From Brenneria bubanii (GTDB lineage Bacteria > Pseudomonadota > Gammaproteobacteria > Enterobacterales > Enterobacteriaceae), in assembly GCF_022378355.1 (NCBI RefSeq), contig NZ_JAKMAJ010000009.1, positions 124,001 to 188,000 of the forward strand: a stretch of DNA of 64,000 nucleotides, in the 5' to 3' direction. Below are positions 46,635 to 57,470 of the stretch, piece after piece (position 1 is the stretch's first letter; every line of letters starts with the position of its first letter). A program made the position numbers and the translations under genes. A model generated the notes under the pieces. It saw only the letters and a program-made list of their open reading frames with translations, ran no database searches and was not told the origin of the DNA.

Positions 46635-47423
46635 ATGGATAATCGTCTGGCCCCTTTGATGCGGCATGGGCAGGATCTGACCCGCGCCGAGTATCGCGTC
46701 CTGGCCTTTATCGCTGAGCACTCGTCGATGGTGGGGAAAATAACGGTTCGTGAGTTGGCGCAGCAAACCTATGTGTCAACGGCGACCATTATGCGGTTAT
46801 GCCAGAAAATCGGTTTTAGCGGATACAGTGAGTTTATCTATCACTGTAAACAGTTACTCACCGAAAGTCCGCGCTGGTCGCCCGTATCGACGCCGCACTC
46901 GGACAGTCATCATATTCCTTTCGCTTTTCAGCGTTTTATCGACAACTATCGGCGTTCTTTTTCCTATATCAGCGCCGCGGATATGGTTTCGTTCAGCCGG
47001 ATACTGCGTCAGGAGAGCCATTTTTTTCTCTACGGCGCGGGGTTTTCCCATCTGTTTGCCGAGTATCTGGCCAAAAAACTTCAGATTCTCGGTAAAAACG
47101 CCTTCTCTTCCGGACTGGGAGACAGCAGAGGCATTTTTTTGAGTAATGCGCCTAAGTATCAGGTATTTATAGCAATATCGCGCAGCGGCGAAACGGAGCA
47201 GGTATTGGATAAAGCGCGTATCGCCAGGAATATCGGGATGAAGGTGATTGCCTTTACCCGCGCATCATTGAATACGTTGGGCGAGTTGGCAGATTTACAT
47301 TTTCAACTGTATGACGACGCCGTCCACTATGCGGCGGAGGCCGGCGAGATCAGTTCATTTGAATCGAACCTGGTCATGCTGATCGATCTCTTGTTATTAC
47401 AGGCGACAACGCCGGACGAATAA
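46635..47423 (+). CDS. RpiR/MurR-family transcriptional regulator
   Basis: Sugar-phosphate-responsive regulator. Seen: 262 residues; N-terminal HTH_6 domain (LTRAEYRVLAFIAEHSSMVGKITVRELAQQTYVSTATIMRLCQKIGFSGYSEFIYHC) and a C-terminal SIS domain (ESHFFLYGAGFSHLFAEYLAKKLQILG, YQVFIAISRSGETEQVLDKARIARNIGMKVIAFTRA) that binds phosphosugars. GGAGCGGCGCGC precedes the ATG. The GlvR-like regulators of GH4/PTS operons are of this family, so the likely targets are the genes at 42694-45631, although sseA lies in between. Confidence 0.9.
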   Translation: MDNRLAPLMRHGQDLTRAEYRVLAFIAEHSSMVGKITVRELAQQTYVSTATIMRLCQKIGFSGYSEFIYHCKQLLTESPRWSPVSTPHSDSHHIPFAFQRFIDNYRRSFSYISAADMVSFSRILRQESHFFLYGAGFSHLFAEYLAKKLQILGKNAFSSGLGDSRGIFLSNAPKYQVFIAISRSGETEQVLDKARIARNIGMKVIAFTRASLNTLGELADLHFQLYDDAVHYAAEAGEISSFESNLVMLIDLLLLQATTPDE

Positions 47424-47448
47424 TCCCTCGCTGTCGCGAGCCTGTCGC

Positions 47449-48246
47449 TCAGGCGTTGCCCGAGCCTTTAAAATCGCGCAGGAAACTGCCCCACTTCCGT
47501 TCATAGAAAGGCGTAGTATGCTTCATCATATAGTGACTGACGCCCGACTCGCCCTCTTTCACCAGACATAAATCAATCGGTCGATCATCTGACAAGGTAT
47601 CGCTGGCCACGCTGCCGGCGGCCCGAATAACCTCTTCCACCTCGTCGCTATCGACATCCAGTCCGATTAACAGATGCGGCGCCGGTTCACCGGCTTCATG
47701 AATTTGAGCCAGAAAGGCCCGACGGACATGCCGATGTTGGGTAAACAGCTGCGTTAATGAATCTATCATCTGCTCCGGCATTTCGGCAGGCTGGCTGAGC
47801 AATACTTCGGTATCTTCTTCAACCACCCGCTGCTGCACAAACCCATGCCCCTCGCCGGAAAGCATATGCTCCACTTCCTGCGGCAGGAATTCTTTGCCAT
47901 AAGGCAGATTCGGGTTGAGAAACAGTGTCGCGCCCAGCGTCAGCTCAAACAGTGAATGCGCCGGCAACGCCAAAAACGACGCTTCCTTCGTCACCGCCAT
48001 CTGTAGCGCCTCCAGCGAAGAGAAAAAAGGAATGACGGATGATCCATCGGCCTTTTCCCAGTGTTGAATCTGGACGTCGCCGCCTGCATCCAGGGTGGCC
48101 TTTTCGCCTTCGATCAGGGCGTCACTCTGCCCCAATATAAATATCCTGGCATCCATCAGCTCATTGAAAAACGCCGGCCGATGCGCCGGTTCGGTCGCCG
48201 CCAGAACCAAGAGCTCTTCCAGTTTGTTTTGCGGTGAAAAATCCAT
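47449..48246 (-). CDS. sseB: Enhanced serine sensitivity protein SseB
   Basis: Conserved protein whose overexpression in E. coli raises serine sensitivity; mechanism unclear. Seen: 265 residues from MDFSPQNKLEELLVLAATEPAHRP, with an SseB N-terminal domain (KADGSSVIPFFSSLEALQMAVTKEASFLALPAHSLFELTLGATLFLNPNLPYGKEFLP) and SseB C-terminal domain (HRHVRRAFLAQIHEAGEPAPHLLIGLDVDSDEVEEVIRAAG). GAGGA lies six bases before ATG 48246, preferred over 48258. Upstream of it on the same strand is pepB. Confidence 0.95.
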   Translation of the reverse strand: MDFSPQNKLEELLVLAATEPAHRPAFFNELMDARIFILGQSDALIEGEKATLDAGGDVQIQHWEKADGSSVIPFFSSLEALQMAVTKEASFLALPAHSLFELTLGATLFLNPNLPYGKEFLPQEVEHMLSGEGHGFVQQRVVEEDTEVLLSQPAEMPEQMIDSLTQLFTQHRHVRRAFLAQIHEAGEPAPHLLIGLDVDSDEVEEVIRAAGSVASDTLSDDRPIDLCLVKEGESGVSHYMMKHTTPFYERKWGSFLRDFKGSGNA

Positions 48247-48347
48247 ATCGGTCCTCAACCCATCGTCGACATTAAAAACCGGGTTCTCACCCGGTTTCGT
48301 TTATCCGCGCATACTCTCAGCGAGAATAGCGCCCGCTGAAGTCTGAA

Positions 48348-49643
48348 TCATTCCGCCTTACTCAACAGCAAGTTTGCCAGCGTCCGCACGCCCAGCCCGG
48401 TCGCGCCGGTGGACCACTGTTCTACCGCCCCTTTGCGATAGGTGGCGGAGCAATCGATATGCAGCCAGCCCTGCTGATAATTCTTCACAAAGTGAGATAG
48501 AAAGGCGGCGGCCGAACTGGCGCCGGCAGTATGGGCCGAACTGGCGATGTTGTTCAAATCCGCAAAGTTCGAGGGTAAATGACCGCGATGGAACTCTTCC
48601 AGCGGCAAACGCCAGAACGGTTCGCTTTCCTGCCTGGCGCTTTGCTGCAAAGCGGCGACCAGCTCATCGTCGAAGCTAAACAAGGCGTGATAATCGTTGC
48701 CCAACGCCATCTTGGCCGCGCCGGTCAGCGTGGCGCAATCCACGATCAACTGCGGGTTCTGCGCGGCAGCATCGATCAAACCATCGGCCAGCACCAAACG
48801 TCCTTCCGCATCGGTATTCATGACTTCGACGCTCTTGCCGTTGCGGTAACGAATGATATCGCCCAGCTTGAACGCATTGCCGCTGATCATATTGTCGGCG
48901 CAGCATAAATAGAGCTTAACCCGCTGCTTCAGTCCGCGGGCGATCGCCAACGCCAGCGCGCCAGTTACCGTCGCCGCGCCGCCCATATCCGACTTCATCG
49001 AATCCATCGAGCTGCTGGGCTTCAGGCTGTAACCGCCGGTATCGAAGGTAATGCCTTTGCCGACCAGACAGGCGAGCACCGGCGCATCCGGGTTTCCCGT
49101 CGGGTTATAATCCAGCGCCAGCAGTACCGGAGAACGATCGGAGCCGCGGCCTACGGTGTAAATACCGGCATAGTTCTGTTCACGCAAATCGTCGCCTTTG
49201 GTGATCCGATAGCTGATGGTATCGCCGGCGACATCGCACAGCAGATCGATTGCCCGGGTCGCCAACTGCTCCGGCGCCAGATCTTCCGCCGGCAGGTTGA
49301 TCGTATCGCGCACCCAGTCGACGATCTTGAGGCGATCGTTCAGCTCTTGCTGGTCGGCGTCGTTCAGTTCCGGCCATTCAACCGTCCGCTTGCCTTTCGG
49401 CCCGCGAAATCCTTGCCAAAAGACCCAGCAGTTTTCCAGATCCCAGCCGTCGCCGGCCAGCTTGACATGCCTGATCCCCTGCCCGTCGATTTTACGGGCC
49501 GCACGCTGAATGGCCGCTAACGGCGACGCGCCATTCAAATGGATAGTAAATCCCTGATCGTTCACACTTAACGGCGCTTTTTCACCCCAGCGCGCATCAG
49601 CTGGTTGATTGGAGAGTGATATCAGCATAGCTTCGCTTGTCAT
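48348..49643 (-). CDS. pepB: Aminopeptidase B
   Basis: Cytoplasmic M17 leucyl-aminopeptidase family enzyme with two metal ions, cleaving N-terminal residues from small peptides. Seen: 431 residues (E. coli has 427); [31 protein letters not shown] with the metal-binding Lys and Asp residues, and [14 protein letters not shown] with the second metal site; C-terminal [37 protein letters not shown]. Lies between iscX and sseB in the order known from E. coli. Confidence 0.97.
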   Translation of the reverse strand: MTSEAMLISLSNQPADARWGEKAPLSVNDQGFTIHLNGASPLAAIQRAARKIDGQGIRHVKLAGDGWDLENCWVFWQGFRGPKGKRTVEWPELNDADQQELNDRLKIVDWVRDTINLPAEDLAPEQLATRAIDLLCDVAGDTISYRITKGDDLREQNYAGIYTVGRGSDRSPVLLALDYNPTGNPDAPVLACLVGKGITFDTGGYSLKPSSSMDSMKSDMGGAATVTGALALAIARGLKQRVKLYLCCADNMISGNAFKLGDIIRYRNGKSVEVMNTDAEGRLVLADGLIDAAAQNPQLIVDCATLTGAAKMALGNDYHALFSFDDELVAALQQSARQESEPFWRLPLEEFHRGHLPSNFADLNNIASSAHTAGASSAAAFLSHFVKNYQQGWLHIDCSATYRKGAVEQWSTGATGLGVRTLANLLLSKAE

Positions 49644-49728
49644 AATTCTGCTCCAGATTGTTCTTTTACCTTTGCGTCATCGCAAAAATAAGCGAGCCAC
49701 CATCAGGGCAGCCCGTGTTGTCAATTCA

Positions 49729-49929
49729 TTAATCCGCTTCGTCTAACCAAACCAACAGGATCGCTTCCAGAATTTTTTCATTGGAGGCGTCAGGAAGGTC
49801 GTCAAACGCTTCCAGCGCGCAGATCCATTGATGCATATCTGTAAAACGAACGGTTTTCGGATCGACATCAGGATATTGATCATAAAGCGCTTCGCCAATT
49901 GCACGGCTGTCCGTCCATTTCAATCCCAT
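49729..49929 (-). CDS. iscX: Fe-S cluster assembly protein IscX
   Basis: Small acidic regulator and possible iron donor for IscS. Seen: 66 residues from [15 protein letters not shown], identical in length to E. coli; [44 protein letters not shown] is typical. AGGAGTGGCT directly precedes ATG 49929, so the GTG two codons earlier (49935) is not needed. Gap to fdx is 15 bp, so it is the last gene of the isc operon before pepB. Confidence 0.96.
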   Translation of the reverse strand: MGLKWTDSRAIGEALYDQYPDVDPKTVRFTDMHQWICALEAFDDLPDASNEKILEAILLVWLDEAD

Positions 49930-49944
49930 AGCCACTCCTGTCCG

Positions 49945-50280
49945 TCAGTGTTCACGCGCATGATTAATCGTGTAGCGAGGAATTTCAACGACCAAATCCT
50001 CACTCGCTATTCGTGCCTGACAGCCTAATCGGCTTTCAGGCTCAAGTCCCCAGGCTTTATCCAGCATGTCATCTTCATCCTCTGTGCTTTCGGCTAAAGA
50101 ATCAAAGCCTTCGCGGACAATACAATGACAGGTGGTGCAGGCGCAGGATTTCTCACATGCATGCTCAATTTCAATTCCATTACGCAGGGCGGCATCCAGA
50201 ATGGTTTCCCCGCGTTCAGCTTCCAAAACCGCCCCTTCAGGACAAAGCTCCTGATGAGGCAGAAAAACAATCTTAGGCAT
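49945..50280 (-). CDS. fdx: [2Fe-2S] ferredoxin of the Isc system
   Basis: Adrenodoxin-type ferredoxin giving electrons during cluster assembly. Seen: 111 residues; cluster cysteines in HACEKSCACTTCHC plus the fourth in LGCQARIA; acidic patch ESTEDEDDMLDKAWGLEPESRL. The stop of hscA lies two bases before its start region, so they are translated from one message. Length equals the E. coli protein. Confidence 0.97.
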   Translation of the reverse strand: MPKIVFLPHQELCPEGAVLEAERGETILDAALRNGIEIEHACEKSCACTTCHCIVREGFDSLAESTEDEDDMLDKAWGLEPESRLGCQARIASEDLVVEIPRYTINHAREH

Positions 50281-50282
50281 GT

Positions 50283-52133
50283 TTAAACCTCGTCCACAGA
50301 GTGGCCCGCCAACGCGCGACGAATAGAAGAATCCATGCGACGGGCGGCAAAACCCTGGGTTTGTTGATCTACTATTTTTATTGCAGCTTCAATCGCCGAC
50401 GCGTCCGACTCCGGCAGCACCCGCCGTAGATGTTGCGACGCCGCCGCGATTGCCGTTTTTTCATCATCGTTGAGCAAATCAGCGTCAATGGCCAGCGCAT
50501 TCTCAAGGCTTTCCAATACCCGCGCCGCCTCGACGCGTTGCTCGGCCAGCATCCGGGCGCCCACGTCCTGCTGGGCATTCAGCATCGAGTCCTGGATCAT
50601 GGCCGCAATTTCCGCATCATTCAGCCCGTAAGAGGGCTTGACCTGAATAGACGCTTCCACCCCGGTTGATTTCTCCATCGCCGTCACGCTCAACAGGCCA
50701 TCAGCATCTACCTGAAATGTTACGCGAATATGTGCGCCGCCCGCCGGCAACGGCGGCAAACCTCGCAACGTGAAACGGCCAAGCGAGCGACAGTCCTGAA
50801 TCAACTCTCGTTCGCCCTGTAAAACGTGGATCATCATTCCACTCTGACCGTCTTTGAAGGTGGTGAACTCCTGCGCCCGGGCCGCCGGGATGGTGGTATT
50901 GCGCGGAATGATCTTCTCCACCAGTCCGCCCATCGTTTCCAGCCCCAGCGATAGCGGAATCACGTCTAACAACAGCATATCGCTATCCGGCTTGTTGCCC
51001 ACCAGAATATCGGCCTGAACGGCGGCGCCAATCGCCACCACTTTATCAGGGTCAATGGCGGTCAGCGGCCTGCGGCCAAAAAATTCGCCGACCCGCTCGC
51101 GAACCAACGGCACGCGGGTGGAACCGCCAACCATCACCACTTCCTGCACCTCATCCGGCGTCACCCCCGCATCTTTCAGGGTGCGGCGGCAAGACAGCAG
51201 CGTACGTTTAATCAAGGGAGCAATCAGCGCGTTAAACTGCGCGCGCGTGATATCGCCCTGCCAGCCCGCCACCTCGATACGCGCCGATTCCGCTGAGCTT
51301 AGCGCAATCTTGGCCTGAATAGCGGCTTCCCGCAGCCGATGCCGCAGATAATGGTCGGGCCGGGAAGTCATTCCGGCCTGCTGGCGCAGCCACTCGACTA
51401 AAAGGTTGTCGAAATCATCGCCGCCCAGCGCCGAATCACCGCCGGTGGCCAGAACTTCAAATACGCCGCGGCTCAAACGCAAAACTGAAACATCAAAGGT
51501 TCCGCCGCCCAGATCGTAAACGGCGATCACGCCTTCTTTGCCGGAATCCAGTCCATAGGCGATAGCCGCCGCCGTCGGCTCATTAAGCAGACGTAAAACA
51601 TGCAGCCCGGCTAAACGGGCGGCATCTTTTGTTCCCTGACGCTGCGCGTCGTCAAAATAGGCGGGAACGGTAATCACCACCCCATCCGGCGCACCGCCCA
51701 GCGCTTCCTGCGCCCGTCGCGCCAGCGCAGAGAGAATATCCGCCGAAACCTGAACCGGATTCATATTTCCGGCCCGCGTTTGTATCAGCGGCAGACCGTT
51801 TTCACTGACCTGGTATTGATAGGGCAAATGGGGATAACGCTGCTGGATATCGGCCAGAGAGCGTCCCATCATGCGTTTTACCGAACTGACGGTATTGGCG
51901 GGATCGTCGGCCGCCTTCTCGCGGGCTTGCCACCCCACCTCGCGCCCTTCGGCATGATAATGGACGACGGACGGCAGGAGCGCTCGCCCTTCGCCGTCCA
52001 TCAGGGTCTGCGCCTCGCCGCTGCGCACGGTGGCGACCAGTGAATTGGTGGTGCCTAAATCAATGCCGACAGCCAAACGCCGCTGATGCGGCGCCGCGCT
52101 GAGTCCCGGCTCGCTAATCTGTAATAAGGCCAT
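50283..52133 (-). CDS. hscA: Fe-S assembly chaperone HscA
   Basis: Hsp70-class ATPase that, with HscB, pulls the cluster off IscU. Seen: 616 residues as in E. coli; nucleotide-binding motifs [29 protein letters not shown] and [17 protein letters not shown]; substrate-binding domain from about 390 ([47 protein letters not shown]). Starts 79 bp downstream of the hscB stop. The recognition target LPPVK is present in IscU encoded upstream. Confidence 0.97.
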   Translation of the reverse strand: MALLQISEPGLSAAPHQRRLAVGIDLGTTNSLVATVRSGEAQTLMDGEGRALLPSVVHYHAEGREVGWQAREKAADDPANTVSSVKRMMGRSLADIQQRYPHLPYQYQVSENGLPLIQTRAGNMNPVQVSADILSALARRAQEALGGAPDGVVITVPAYFDDAQRQGTKDAARLAGLHVLRLLNEPTAAAIAYGLDSGKEGVIAVYDLGGGTFDVSVLRLSRGVFEVLATGGDSALGGDDFDNLLVEWLRQQAGMTSRPDHYLRHRLREAAIQAKIALSSAESARIEVAGWQGDITRAQFNALIAPLIKRTLLSCRRTLKDAGVTPDEVQEVVMVGGSTRVPLVRERVGEFFGRRPLTAIDPDKVVAIGAAVQADILVGNKPDSDMLLLDVIPLSLGLETMGGLVEKIIPRNTTIPAARAQEFTTFKDGQSGMMIHVLQGERELIQDCRSLGRFTLRGLPPLPAGGAHIRVTFQVDADGLLSVTAMEKSTGVEASIQVKPSYGLNDAEIAAMIQDSMLNAQQDVGARMLAEQRVEAARVLESLENALAIDADLLNDDEKTAIAAASQHLRRVLPESDASAIEAAIKIVDQQTQGFAARRMDSSIRRALAGHSVDEV

Positions 52134-52212
52134 ATTGAGCTTCCATCAATTGGCTGGCGGGAAACCTCGCGCGCAGCGTAAACGCCGCCGCTTTCCCTAC
52201 CGGATTAAACAC

Positions 52213-52731
52213 TTACCTATCCAGCAATTGTTCTTCGAGTTGTTCAACCTGCTGCTGGAGTTTGTCTAAAAAGCGCAGTTTACGCACGGTATCCGCGGCA
52301 TCGGCCCAGGCTTCGCCGTCCAGCTCGGTGCGCATTTGCCCGCTGCGCGTCGTCAGCATGGACTGCAACCGTTCGGCAAATCCCGCCAGCGCCGCTTCGG
52401 CATCGGAACGCCGCTCAATAGCGTCCAGCTCCTCGCGTAATTCAAGCTGTTCCATCAAAAATGCGGTATCGCGTAACGTATGCTGTTCGTTGCTTAAATT
52501 GAAACCGTGCAAAGATAGCATATACTCCGCACGTTTAAGCGGATGTTTCAATGCCTGATAGGCGTTATTGATGGTTGCCGCCTGCTGTAATGCCAGCATA
52601 CGCTCCCTTTCCGGGCTGGCCGCGAACCGATCGGGATGAAACTGCCGTTGCAGTTCCTGAAAACGAGAAACCAGCAGACCGCCATCCACATCATAGCGAA
52701 TCGGCAGCCCGAACAACGTAAAGTAATCCAT
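52213..52731 (-). CDS. hscB: Fe-S assembly co-chaperone HscB
   Basis: J-domain protein delivering IscU to HscA. Seen: 172 residues; J domain with [20 protein letters not shown] and the HPD motif in [10 protein letters not shown]-terminal helical IscU-binding domain (LEEQLLDR end, [18 protein letters not shown]). In the isc operon between iscA and hscA. A repeat-like element resembling others in the window lies just upstream, in the 150-bp gap before its start. Confidence 0.97.
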   Translation of the reverse strand: MDYFTLFGLPIRYDVDGGLLVSRFQELQRQFHPDRFAASPERERMLALQQAATINNAYQALKHPLKRAEYMLSLHGFNLSNEQHTLRDTAFLMEQLELREELDAIERRSDAEAALAGFAERLQSMLTTRSGQMRTELDGEAWADAADTVRKLRFLDKLQQQVEQLEEQLLDR

Positions 52732-52881
52732 AGCGCGCTCTGAGGGTTCTGGGGTAATCGCCGCTGTTTCTCCCGGATCTGACCGGAAGAAACAGGGAAG
52801 TCTCGCTATCTTTCAAGCTGGCGGAGCATCGGGATTGCGCAGCTCGAAATCCATTGCGTCGATCAACACCCGAAGTAGTGA

Positions 52882-53205
52882 TTAGACGTTAAAACTTTCG
52901 CCGCAACCGCATTCGCCGGTGACGTTAGGGTTATTGAACTTAAAACCTTCATTCAGCCCTTCCTTGACGAAATCCAGTTCGGTTCCATCAAGGTAGATCA
53001 GGCTTTTGCCATCAATAATCACCTTAACGCCTTTATCTTCGAATATTACGTCATCCGCATTCACGTCATCGACGAATTCCAGCACATACGCCATACCGGA
53101 ACAGCCGGATGTCCGCACGCCAAGACGCAGGCCAACGCCCTTGCCCCGGTTAACCAGAAACGCGTTTACACGTTGCGCAGCGCTGTCGCTCAAAGAAATT
53201 GACAT
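52882..53205 (-). CDS. iscA: A-type Fe-S carrier IscA
   Basis: Carrier protein passing clusters or iron to [4Fe-4S] enzymes. Seen: 107 residues; the three conserved cysteines C35 ([10 protein letters not shown]), C99 and C101 ([11 protein letters not shown]). ATG 53205 lies 17 bases downstream of the iscU stop, and GAGGTTTTTAT precedes it. Length equals the E. coli protein. Confidence 0.97.
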   Translation of the reverse strand: MSISLSDSAAQRVNAFLVNRGKGVGLRLGVRTSGCSGMAYVLEFVDDVNADDVIFEDKGVKVIIDGKSLIYLDGTELDFVKEGLNEGFKFNNPNVTGECGCGESFNV

Positions 53206-53222
53206 ATAAAAACCTCGGCAAT

Positions 53223-53609
53223 TTACTTGGCTTCACGTTTACTTTTATAGTCGGCGATCGCCGCCTTGATGGCATCTTCCGCCAGAATAGAGCAGTGAAT
53301 TTTCACCGGCGGCAACTCAAGCTCTTCGGCGATCTGGGTGTTTTTAATCGCTTCGGCTTCGTTCAGCGATTTACCCTTCACCCACTCAGTAACCAGAGAA
53401 CTGGATGCGATGGCGGAACCGCAGCCATAGGTCTTGAAACGAGCATCTTCGATGATGCCCTCGCCGTTGACCTTAATCTGCAGCTTCATGACATCGCCGC
53501 AGGCAGGCGCGCCCACCATACCGCTGCCAATGTTTGGATCCGCGTTGTCAAAGGATCCTACATTGCGTGGGTTTTCATAGTGATCAATTACTTTTTCGCT
53601 GTAAGCCAT
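53223..53609 (-). CDS. iscU: Fe-S scaffold protein IscU
   Basis: Scaffold on which new [2Fe-2S] clusters are built. Seen: 128 residues; cysteines in [23 protein letters not shown] and [11 protein letters not shown], and the HscA-recognition motif LPPVK right before the last cysteine. Follows iscS by 24 bp. Same length as E. coli. Confidence 0.98.
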   Translation of the reverse strand: MAYSEKVIDHYENPRNVGSFDNADPNIGSGMVGAPACGDVMKLQIKVNGEGIIEDARFKTYGCGSAIASSSLVTEWVKGKSLNEAEAIKNTQIAEELELPPVKIHCSILAEDAIKAAIADYKSKREAK

Positions 53610-53633
53610 AATCGTCGTCCCCTATCCTGCGAA

Positions 53634-54848
53634 TTAATGGTGCGCCCATTCGATGCTGCTGATATCCACGCCTTGTTTGAACATTTCCCACAAAGGAGAA
53701 AGCTCGCGCAGACGGCCGATAGATTTGCCTACCAGCGCAATGGCGTAGTCAATCTCGTCTTCGGTGGTAAAACGCCCCAGCGAGAAACGGATCGAGCTGT
53801 GCGCCAACTCATCGTTCATGCCCAGCGCCCGTAATACGTAGGAAGGTTCCAAGCTGGCGGAAGTACAGGCGGATCCGGACGACACGGCCAGATCCTTCAG
53901 CGCCATGATCAGCGATTCGCCTTCAACATAGTTAAAGCTGACGTTAAGGATATTGGGCGCGCCATGTTCAAGGTCGCCGTTGAGATAAACTTCCTCGATA
54001 TCTTTGATGCCGTTCCACAAACGATCGCGCAGCGCGCGCTGACGAGCGACATCGGAATCCATGTCCGCTTTAGCGATACGGTATGCTTCGCCCATACCGA
54101 CGATCTGGTGTACAGGCAGCGTGCCGGAGCGCATGCCGCGCTCATGGCCGCCGCCGTGCATCTGCGCTTCGATACGGATACGGGGTTTACGGCGAACATA
54201 CAGCGCGCCGATACCTTTCGGCCCATAAATCTTGTGACCGGAGAAAGACATCAGATCGACTTTTAACTGGCCCAAATCGATGGGCAGTCTGCCCACGCTC
54301 TGCGTCGCGTCGACATGGAATACGATACCGCGGCTACGGCACATCTCGCCGATCGTCGCAATATCCTGCACCACGCCGATTTCATTATTCACGTGCATGA
54401 TGGAAACCAGAATGGTGTCGTCGCGCATCGCGGCTTTCAACGTTTCCAGGTCGATAATGCCGTTACGCTGCGGGGCCAGATAGGTGACCTCAAAGCCTTC
54501 ACGCTCTAGCTGACGGCAAGTATCCAGCACGGCTTTATGTTCCGTTTTACTGGTGATGATGTGCTTGCCTTTCTTCTGGTAGAAGTTCGCTGCGCCTTTG
54601 ATTGCCAGGTTATCAGCTTCCGTCGCGCCGGAGGTGAATACAATCTCTCGGGGGTCCGCGCCCACGAGATCTGCAATTTGATTACGGGCGATATCGACAG
54701 CTTCTTCCGCCTGCCAGCCAAAGCGGTGGGAACGGGAGGCCGGGTTGCCAAAGGTACCGTCCAGGGTCAGAAAATGCATCATTTTTTCAGCCACGCGCGG
54801 ATCAACCGGCGTGGTGGCTGAATAATCCAGATAAATCGGTAACTTCAT
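53634..54848 (-). CDS. iscS: Cysteine desulfurase IscS
   Basis: PLP enzyme taking sulfur from cysteine for Fe-S clusters, tRNA thiolation and other uses. Seen: 404 residues as in E. coli; PLP lysine in [18 protein letters not shown]; persulfide cysteine in [33 protein letters not shown] and the H in [11 protein letters not shown]-terminal IEWAHH for IscU binding. The first gene after iscR; the 223-bp gap holds a copy of a dispersed repeat. Confidence 0.98.
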   Translation of the reverse strand: MKLPIYLDYSATTPVDPRVAEKMMHFLTLDGTFGNPASRSHRFGWQAEEAVDIARNQIADLVGADPREIVFTSGATEADNLAIKGAANFYQKKGKHIITSKTEHKAVLDTCRQLEREGFEVTYLAPQRNGIIDLETLKAAMRDDTILVSIMHVNNEIGVVQDIATIGEMCRSRGIVFHVDATQSVGRLPIDLGQLKVDLMSFSGHKIYGPKGIGALYVRRKPRIRIEAQMHGGGHERGMRSGTLPVHQIVGMGEAYRIAKADMDSDVARQRALRDRLWNGIKDIEEVYLNGDLEHGAPNILNVSFNYVEGESLIMALKDLAVSSGSACTSASLEPSYVLRALGMNDELAHSSIRFSLGRFTTEDEIDYAIALVGKSIGRLRELSPLWEMFKQGVDISSIEWAHH

Positions 54849-54984
54849 TGCTCATAAACTCCGTACATCACATCAAAACGTGCAAAGCGTCTTGTTATAT
54901 AACGGGCTATCTTGCCCGTATCCTTTCTTTCTTCAAGCCAACGCGATGCGCTGTTAAACCTTCTTTTCGGGAAGCCTGATGACC

Positions 54985-55068
54985 GGTCGTCGCCAGGCGA
55001 CGTTTAAAAACACTCCCGATATTTTTACCGACGGGCGATCCCTGCCCGTCGCCGCGGGCCGTCTCTGT
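54985..55068. repeat. Diverged copy of the rlmN-ndk repeat, between iscR and iscS
   Basis: The sequence reads GGTCGTCGCCAGGCGACG, an AT-rich part with CTCCCGATA, then GGGCGATCCCTGCCCGTCG and GCGGGCCGTC, matching the repeat unit at 41806-41889 (GTCGCCAGCGACG, CTCCCGACGA, GGGCTTCCTGCCCATC, GCGGGCCGTC) with compensating changes in the hairpin arms. Likely a mobile palindromic repeat family. Confidence 0.65.
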
Positions 55069-55071
55069 AAA

Positions 55072-55566
55072 TCAGGCGCGCAGATTAACGTTAATGGTAT
55101 CCTGCTGGCGTCCATTGGCGGTGCGGCGGGTGTCTGTTTCCTGACGATCCGCGACGTCCAACACTTCTTTGTTATTGACTAACTCGTCCAGCGTGATGTT
55201 GTTCAGGAAATCAGTAATGCGGTCGCTCAGGTCGCGCCACAGGGTATGCGTCAGGCAACGCTCGCCGCCCTGACAGCTTTCACGCCCCTGGCAACGCGTG
55301 GCATCCACCGATTCGTCCACGGCGGAAATCACGCTGCCCACGGCAATTTCACTGGCGTGCTTACCCAGCAGGTAACCGCCACCCGGACCACGGACACTGG
55401 CAACCAGCCCATTTTTGCGCAGGCGTGAAAACAATTGTTCCAGATAGGAGAGCGAAATACCCTGGCGTTCCGAGATATCCGCCAGCGGAACCGGGCCTTC
55501 TTTAGAATGCAGCGCCACATCAAGCATGGCGGTAACGGCGTAACGGCCTTTAGATGTCAGTCTCAT
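55072..55566 (-). CDS. iscR: Iron-sulfur cluster regulator IscR
   Basis: Rrf2-family [2Fe-2S] repressor of the isc operon and regulator of many genes. Seen: 164 residues from [21 protein letters not shown]; winged HTH ([43 protein letters not shown]); cluster ligands C92, C98, C104 and H107 in [19 protein letters not shown]. The open frame begins at 55638, but ATG 55566 is the family start. An IscR type 1 site lies just upstream, at 55637-55661, so it is likely self-repressed. Confidence 0.97.
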   Translation of the reverse strand: MRLTSKGRYAVTAMLDVALHSKEGPVPLADISERQGISLSYLEQLFSRLRKNGLVASVRGPGGGYLLGKHASEIAVGSVISAVDESVDATRCQGRESCQGGERCLTHTLWRDLSDRITDFLNNITLDELVNNKEVLDVADRQETDTRRTANGRQQDTINVNLRA

Positions 55567-55636
55567 GATAGTGGTACCTGTAAATGAAACATGTATTATT
55601 AAAACATGTATTGGCAAACCAGAATTTGAGTCTGAC

Positions 55637-55661
55637 ATTCCCGAGTGTTTTAGTCAACTAT
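55637..55661 (-). promoter_or_regulatory. IscR type 1 binding site, isc operon promoter
   Basis: On the minus strand ATAGTTGACTAAAACACTCG followed by GGAAT fits the type 1 IscR motif (ATAnnnGACTnnnnnAGTCnnnTAT style halves) in GTTGACT and ACTCGGG. It includes a TTGACT that can serve as the -35 box. It stands about 70-95 bp before the iscR start. Confidence 0.7.
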
Positions 55662-55696
55662 TTAACCCAGCATTTCACTCAAGTATTATTTAAGCA

Positions 55697-56422
55697 TCAC
55701 TCATCGTGATTTTTCTGAATCGAACTCAGGATGCCGCGCAGGATATTCAGTTCCTGACTCTCCGGCCTGGCCCGCGTAAAGAGACGACGCAGCTTATTCA
55801 TCACCTGCCCCTGATGCGCCTGTCGAATAAACCCCGTTTGCTGCAACGTCTGTTCAAGATGCTGATAAAAGCGTTCCAGATCGTCCACCAGCGGATAAGG
55901 CGTTTCGCCATGCTCTTCCTTGCCCGACTGCAGGCGATCCAGGTAAGCGACACGGACTTCATACGCCAGGATCTGTACCGCCATGGCCAGATTCAACGAG
56001 CTATACTCTGGATTAGCGGGGATCGCAACATGATAATGACACTTCTGCAATTCGTCGTTGGTCAAGCCGACCCGCTCGCGGCCGAAAACCAGGGCGACGG
56101 GGGCATGTTCGGCTTCCTGAGCGCTGCGTACGCCGCATTCGCGCGGCTCCAGCATCGGCCACGGCAAGGTGCGCGAACGCGCGCTGGTTCCAACCACCAG
56201 ACTGCATCCTTCAAGCGCCTGATCGAGCGTATCAACCAAGGTGGCATTGCCGATAACATCGCTGGCGCCGGCAGATAAGGCAATCGCCTGTGAATCAGGC
56301 TTTACCAACGGGTTAACCAGATAGAGTTTACTTAATCCCATGGTTTTCATCGCCCTGGCGACGGATCCCATATTGCCCGTGTGGGACGTTTCAACCAGAA
56401 CAACGCGAATATTGTGTAACAT
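55697..56422 (-). CDS. trmJ: tRNA (cytidine/uridine-2'-O-)-methyltransferase TrmJ
   Basis: SPOUT-class enzyme methylating ribose at position 32 of several tRNAs. Seen: 241 residues; N-terminal [51 protein letters not shown], and [20 protein letters not shown], the three SpoU motifs with the trefoil knot; a helical C-terminal part ([18 protein letters not shown]). Divergent from suhB with a 119-bp gap and upstream of iscR on the same strand, as in E. coli. Confidence 0.97.
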   Translation of the reverse strand: MLHNIRVVLVETSHTGNMGSVARAMKTMGLSKLYLVNPLVKPDSQAIALSAGASDVIGNATLVDTLDQALEGCSLVVGTSARSRTLPWPMLEPRECGVRSAQEAEHAPVALVFGRERVGLTNDELQKCHYHVAIPANPEYSSLNLAMAVQILAYEVRVAYLDRLQSGKEEHGETPYPLVDDLERFYQHLEQTLQQTGFIRQAHQGQVMNKLRRLFTRARPESQELNILRGILSSIQKNHDE

Positions 56423-56541
56423 GCGGACTCTGTAGTACGAGGAGGAAATCGGGATATTCTAACACAAACTTAGATATTTTCATTTTCCCCTGCTATAATG
56501 CTCGCCGCTTTCTGTTCTTTAACATTCTAGTGGACGATACC

Positions 56542-57345
56542 ATGCATCCGATGCTCAATATCGCTATACGCGCTGCGCGTAAAGGCGGTAATTTAATTGC
56601 TAAAAATTACGAAACCCCTGACGCCGTAGAAGCCAGCCAAAAAGGCAGCAATGACTTTGTCACTAACGTTGACCGAGATGCAGAGCGTCTGATCGTTGAA
56701 ATCATCCGTAAGTCTTACCCACAGCACACCATCATTGGTGAAGAGTGCGGCGAGCTGGTAGGTGAAGATCAGGATGTGCAATGGGTAATCGATCCGCTGG
56801 ATGGCACCACCAACTTCATCAAACGTCTGCCGCATTTCGCGGTGTCCATCGCGGTACGCATCAAAGGCCGTACCGAAGTCGCCGTTGTCTACGATCCGAT
56901 GCGCAATGAACTGTTTACCGCCACCCGCGGTCAGGGCGCGCAATTAAATGGCTATCGTCTGCGCAGCAGCAACGCTCGCGATCTGGACGGCACCGTATTG
57001 GCTACCGGCTTTCCATTCAAAGCCAAACAGCACGCCAAAGGCTATATCAAAATCATCGAGTCGCTGTTTACGCAATGTGCGGATTTCCGCCGTACAGGAT
57101 CCGCCGCGCTGGATCTGGCCTATGTCGCGGCTGGCCGCGTTGACGGTTTCTTTGAAATCGGACTGAAACCCTGGGATTTCGCCGGCGGCGAGCTGCTGGT
57201 TCGTGAAGCCGGCGGTGTGGTGACCGACTTCGTCGGCGGCCATAACTACCTCTCTTCCGGTAACCTGGTTGCGGGTAATCCGCGCGTCGTCAAATCCCTG
57301 CTGGCGACCATCCGCGACGACTTAAGCGACGCGTTAAAACGCTAA
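56542..57345 (+). CDS. suhB: Inositol-1-monophosphatase / Nus factor SuhB
   Basis: Mg2+-dependent phosphatase that in E. coli also acts in rRNA antitermination complexes. Seen: 267 residues from MHPMLNIAIRAARKGG as in E. coli; metal-binding GEECGE, the DPLDGTTNF box and the C-terminal WDFAGGELLVREAGG. The open frame begins with GTG 56530 but ATG 56542 is the family start. A strong terminator follows at 57384. Confidence 0.97.
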   Translation: MHPMLNIAIRAARKGGNLIAKNYETPDAVEASQKGSNDFVTNVDRDAERLIVEIIRKSYPQHTIIGEECGELVGEDQDVQWVIDPLDGTTNFIKRLPHFAVSIAVRIKGRTEVAVVYDPMRNELFTATRGQGAQLNGYRLRSSNARDLDGTVLATGFPFKAKQHAKGYIKIIESLFTQCADFRRTGSAALDLAYVAAGRVDGFFEIGLKPWDFAGGELLVREAGGVVTDFVGGHNYLSSGNLVAGNPRVVKSLLATIRDDLSDALKR

Positions 57346-57383
57346 TAAACCGCGTTGCCCGACATCATCAAGCTTGAACACGA

Positions 57384-57417
57384 AGCATGCCGACCTTGCG
57401 CCGGCATGCTTTTTTTA
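57384..57417 (+). terminator. Rho-independent terminator after suhB
   Basis: Arms AGCATGCCG (57384-57392) and CGGCATGCT (57402-57410), perfect 9 bp, then seven T. It closes the suhB transcript before the iron ABC genes. Confidence 0.9.
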
Positions 57418-57470
57418 ATTACTCCAGCCCTCTCCGCTCTTCCATCCCGCGCGCAATTCCATGACCATGT

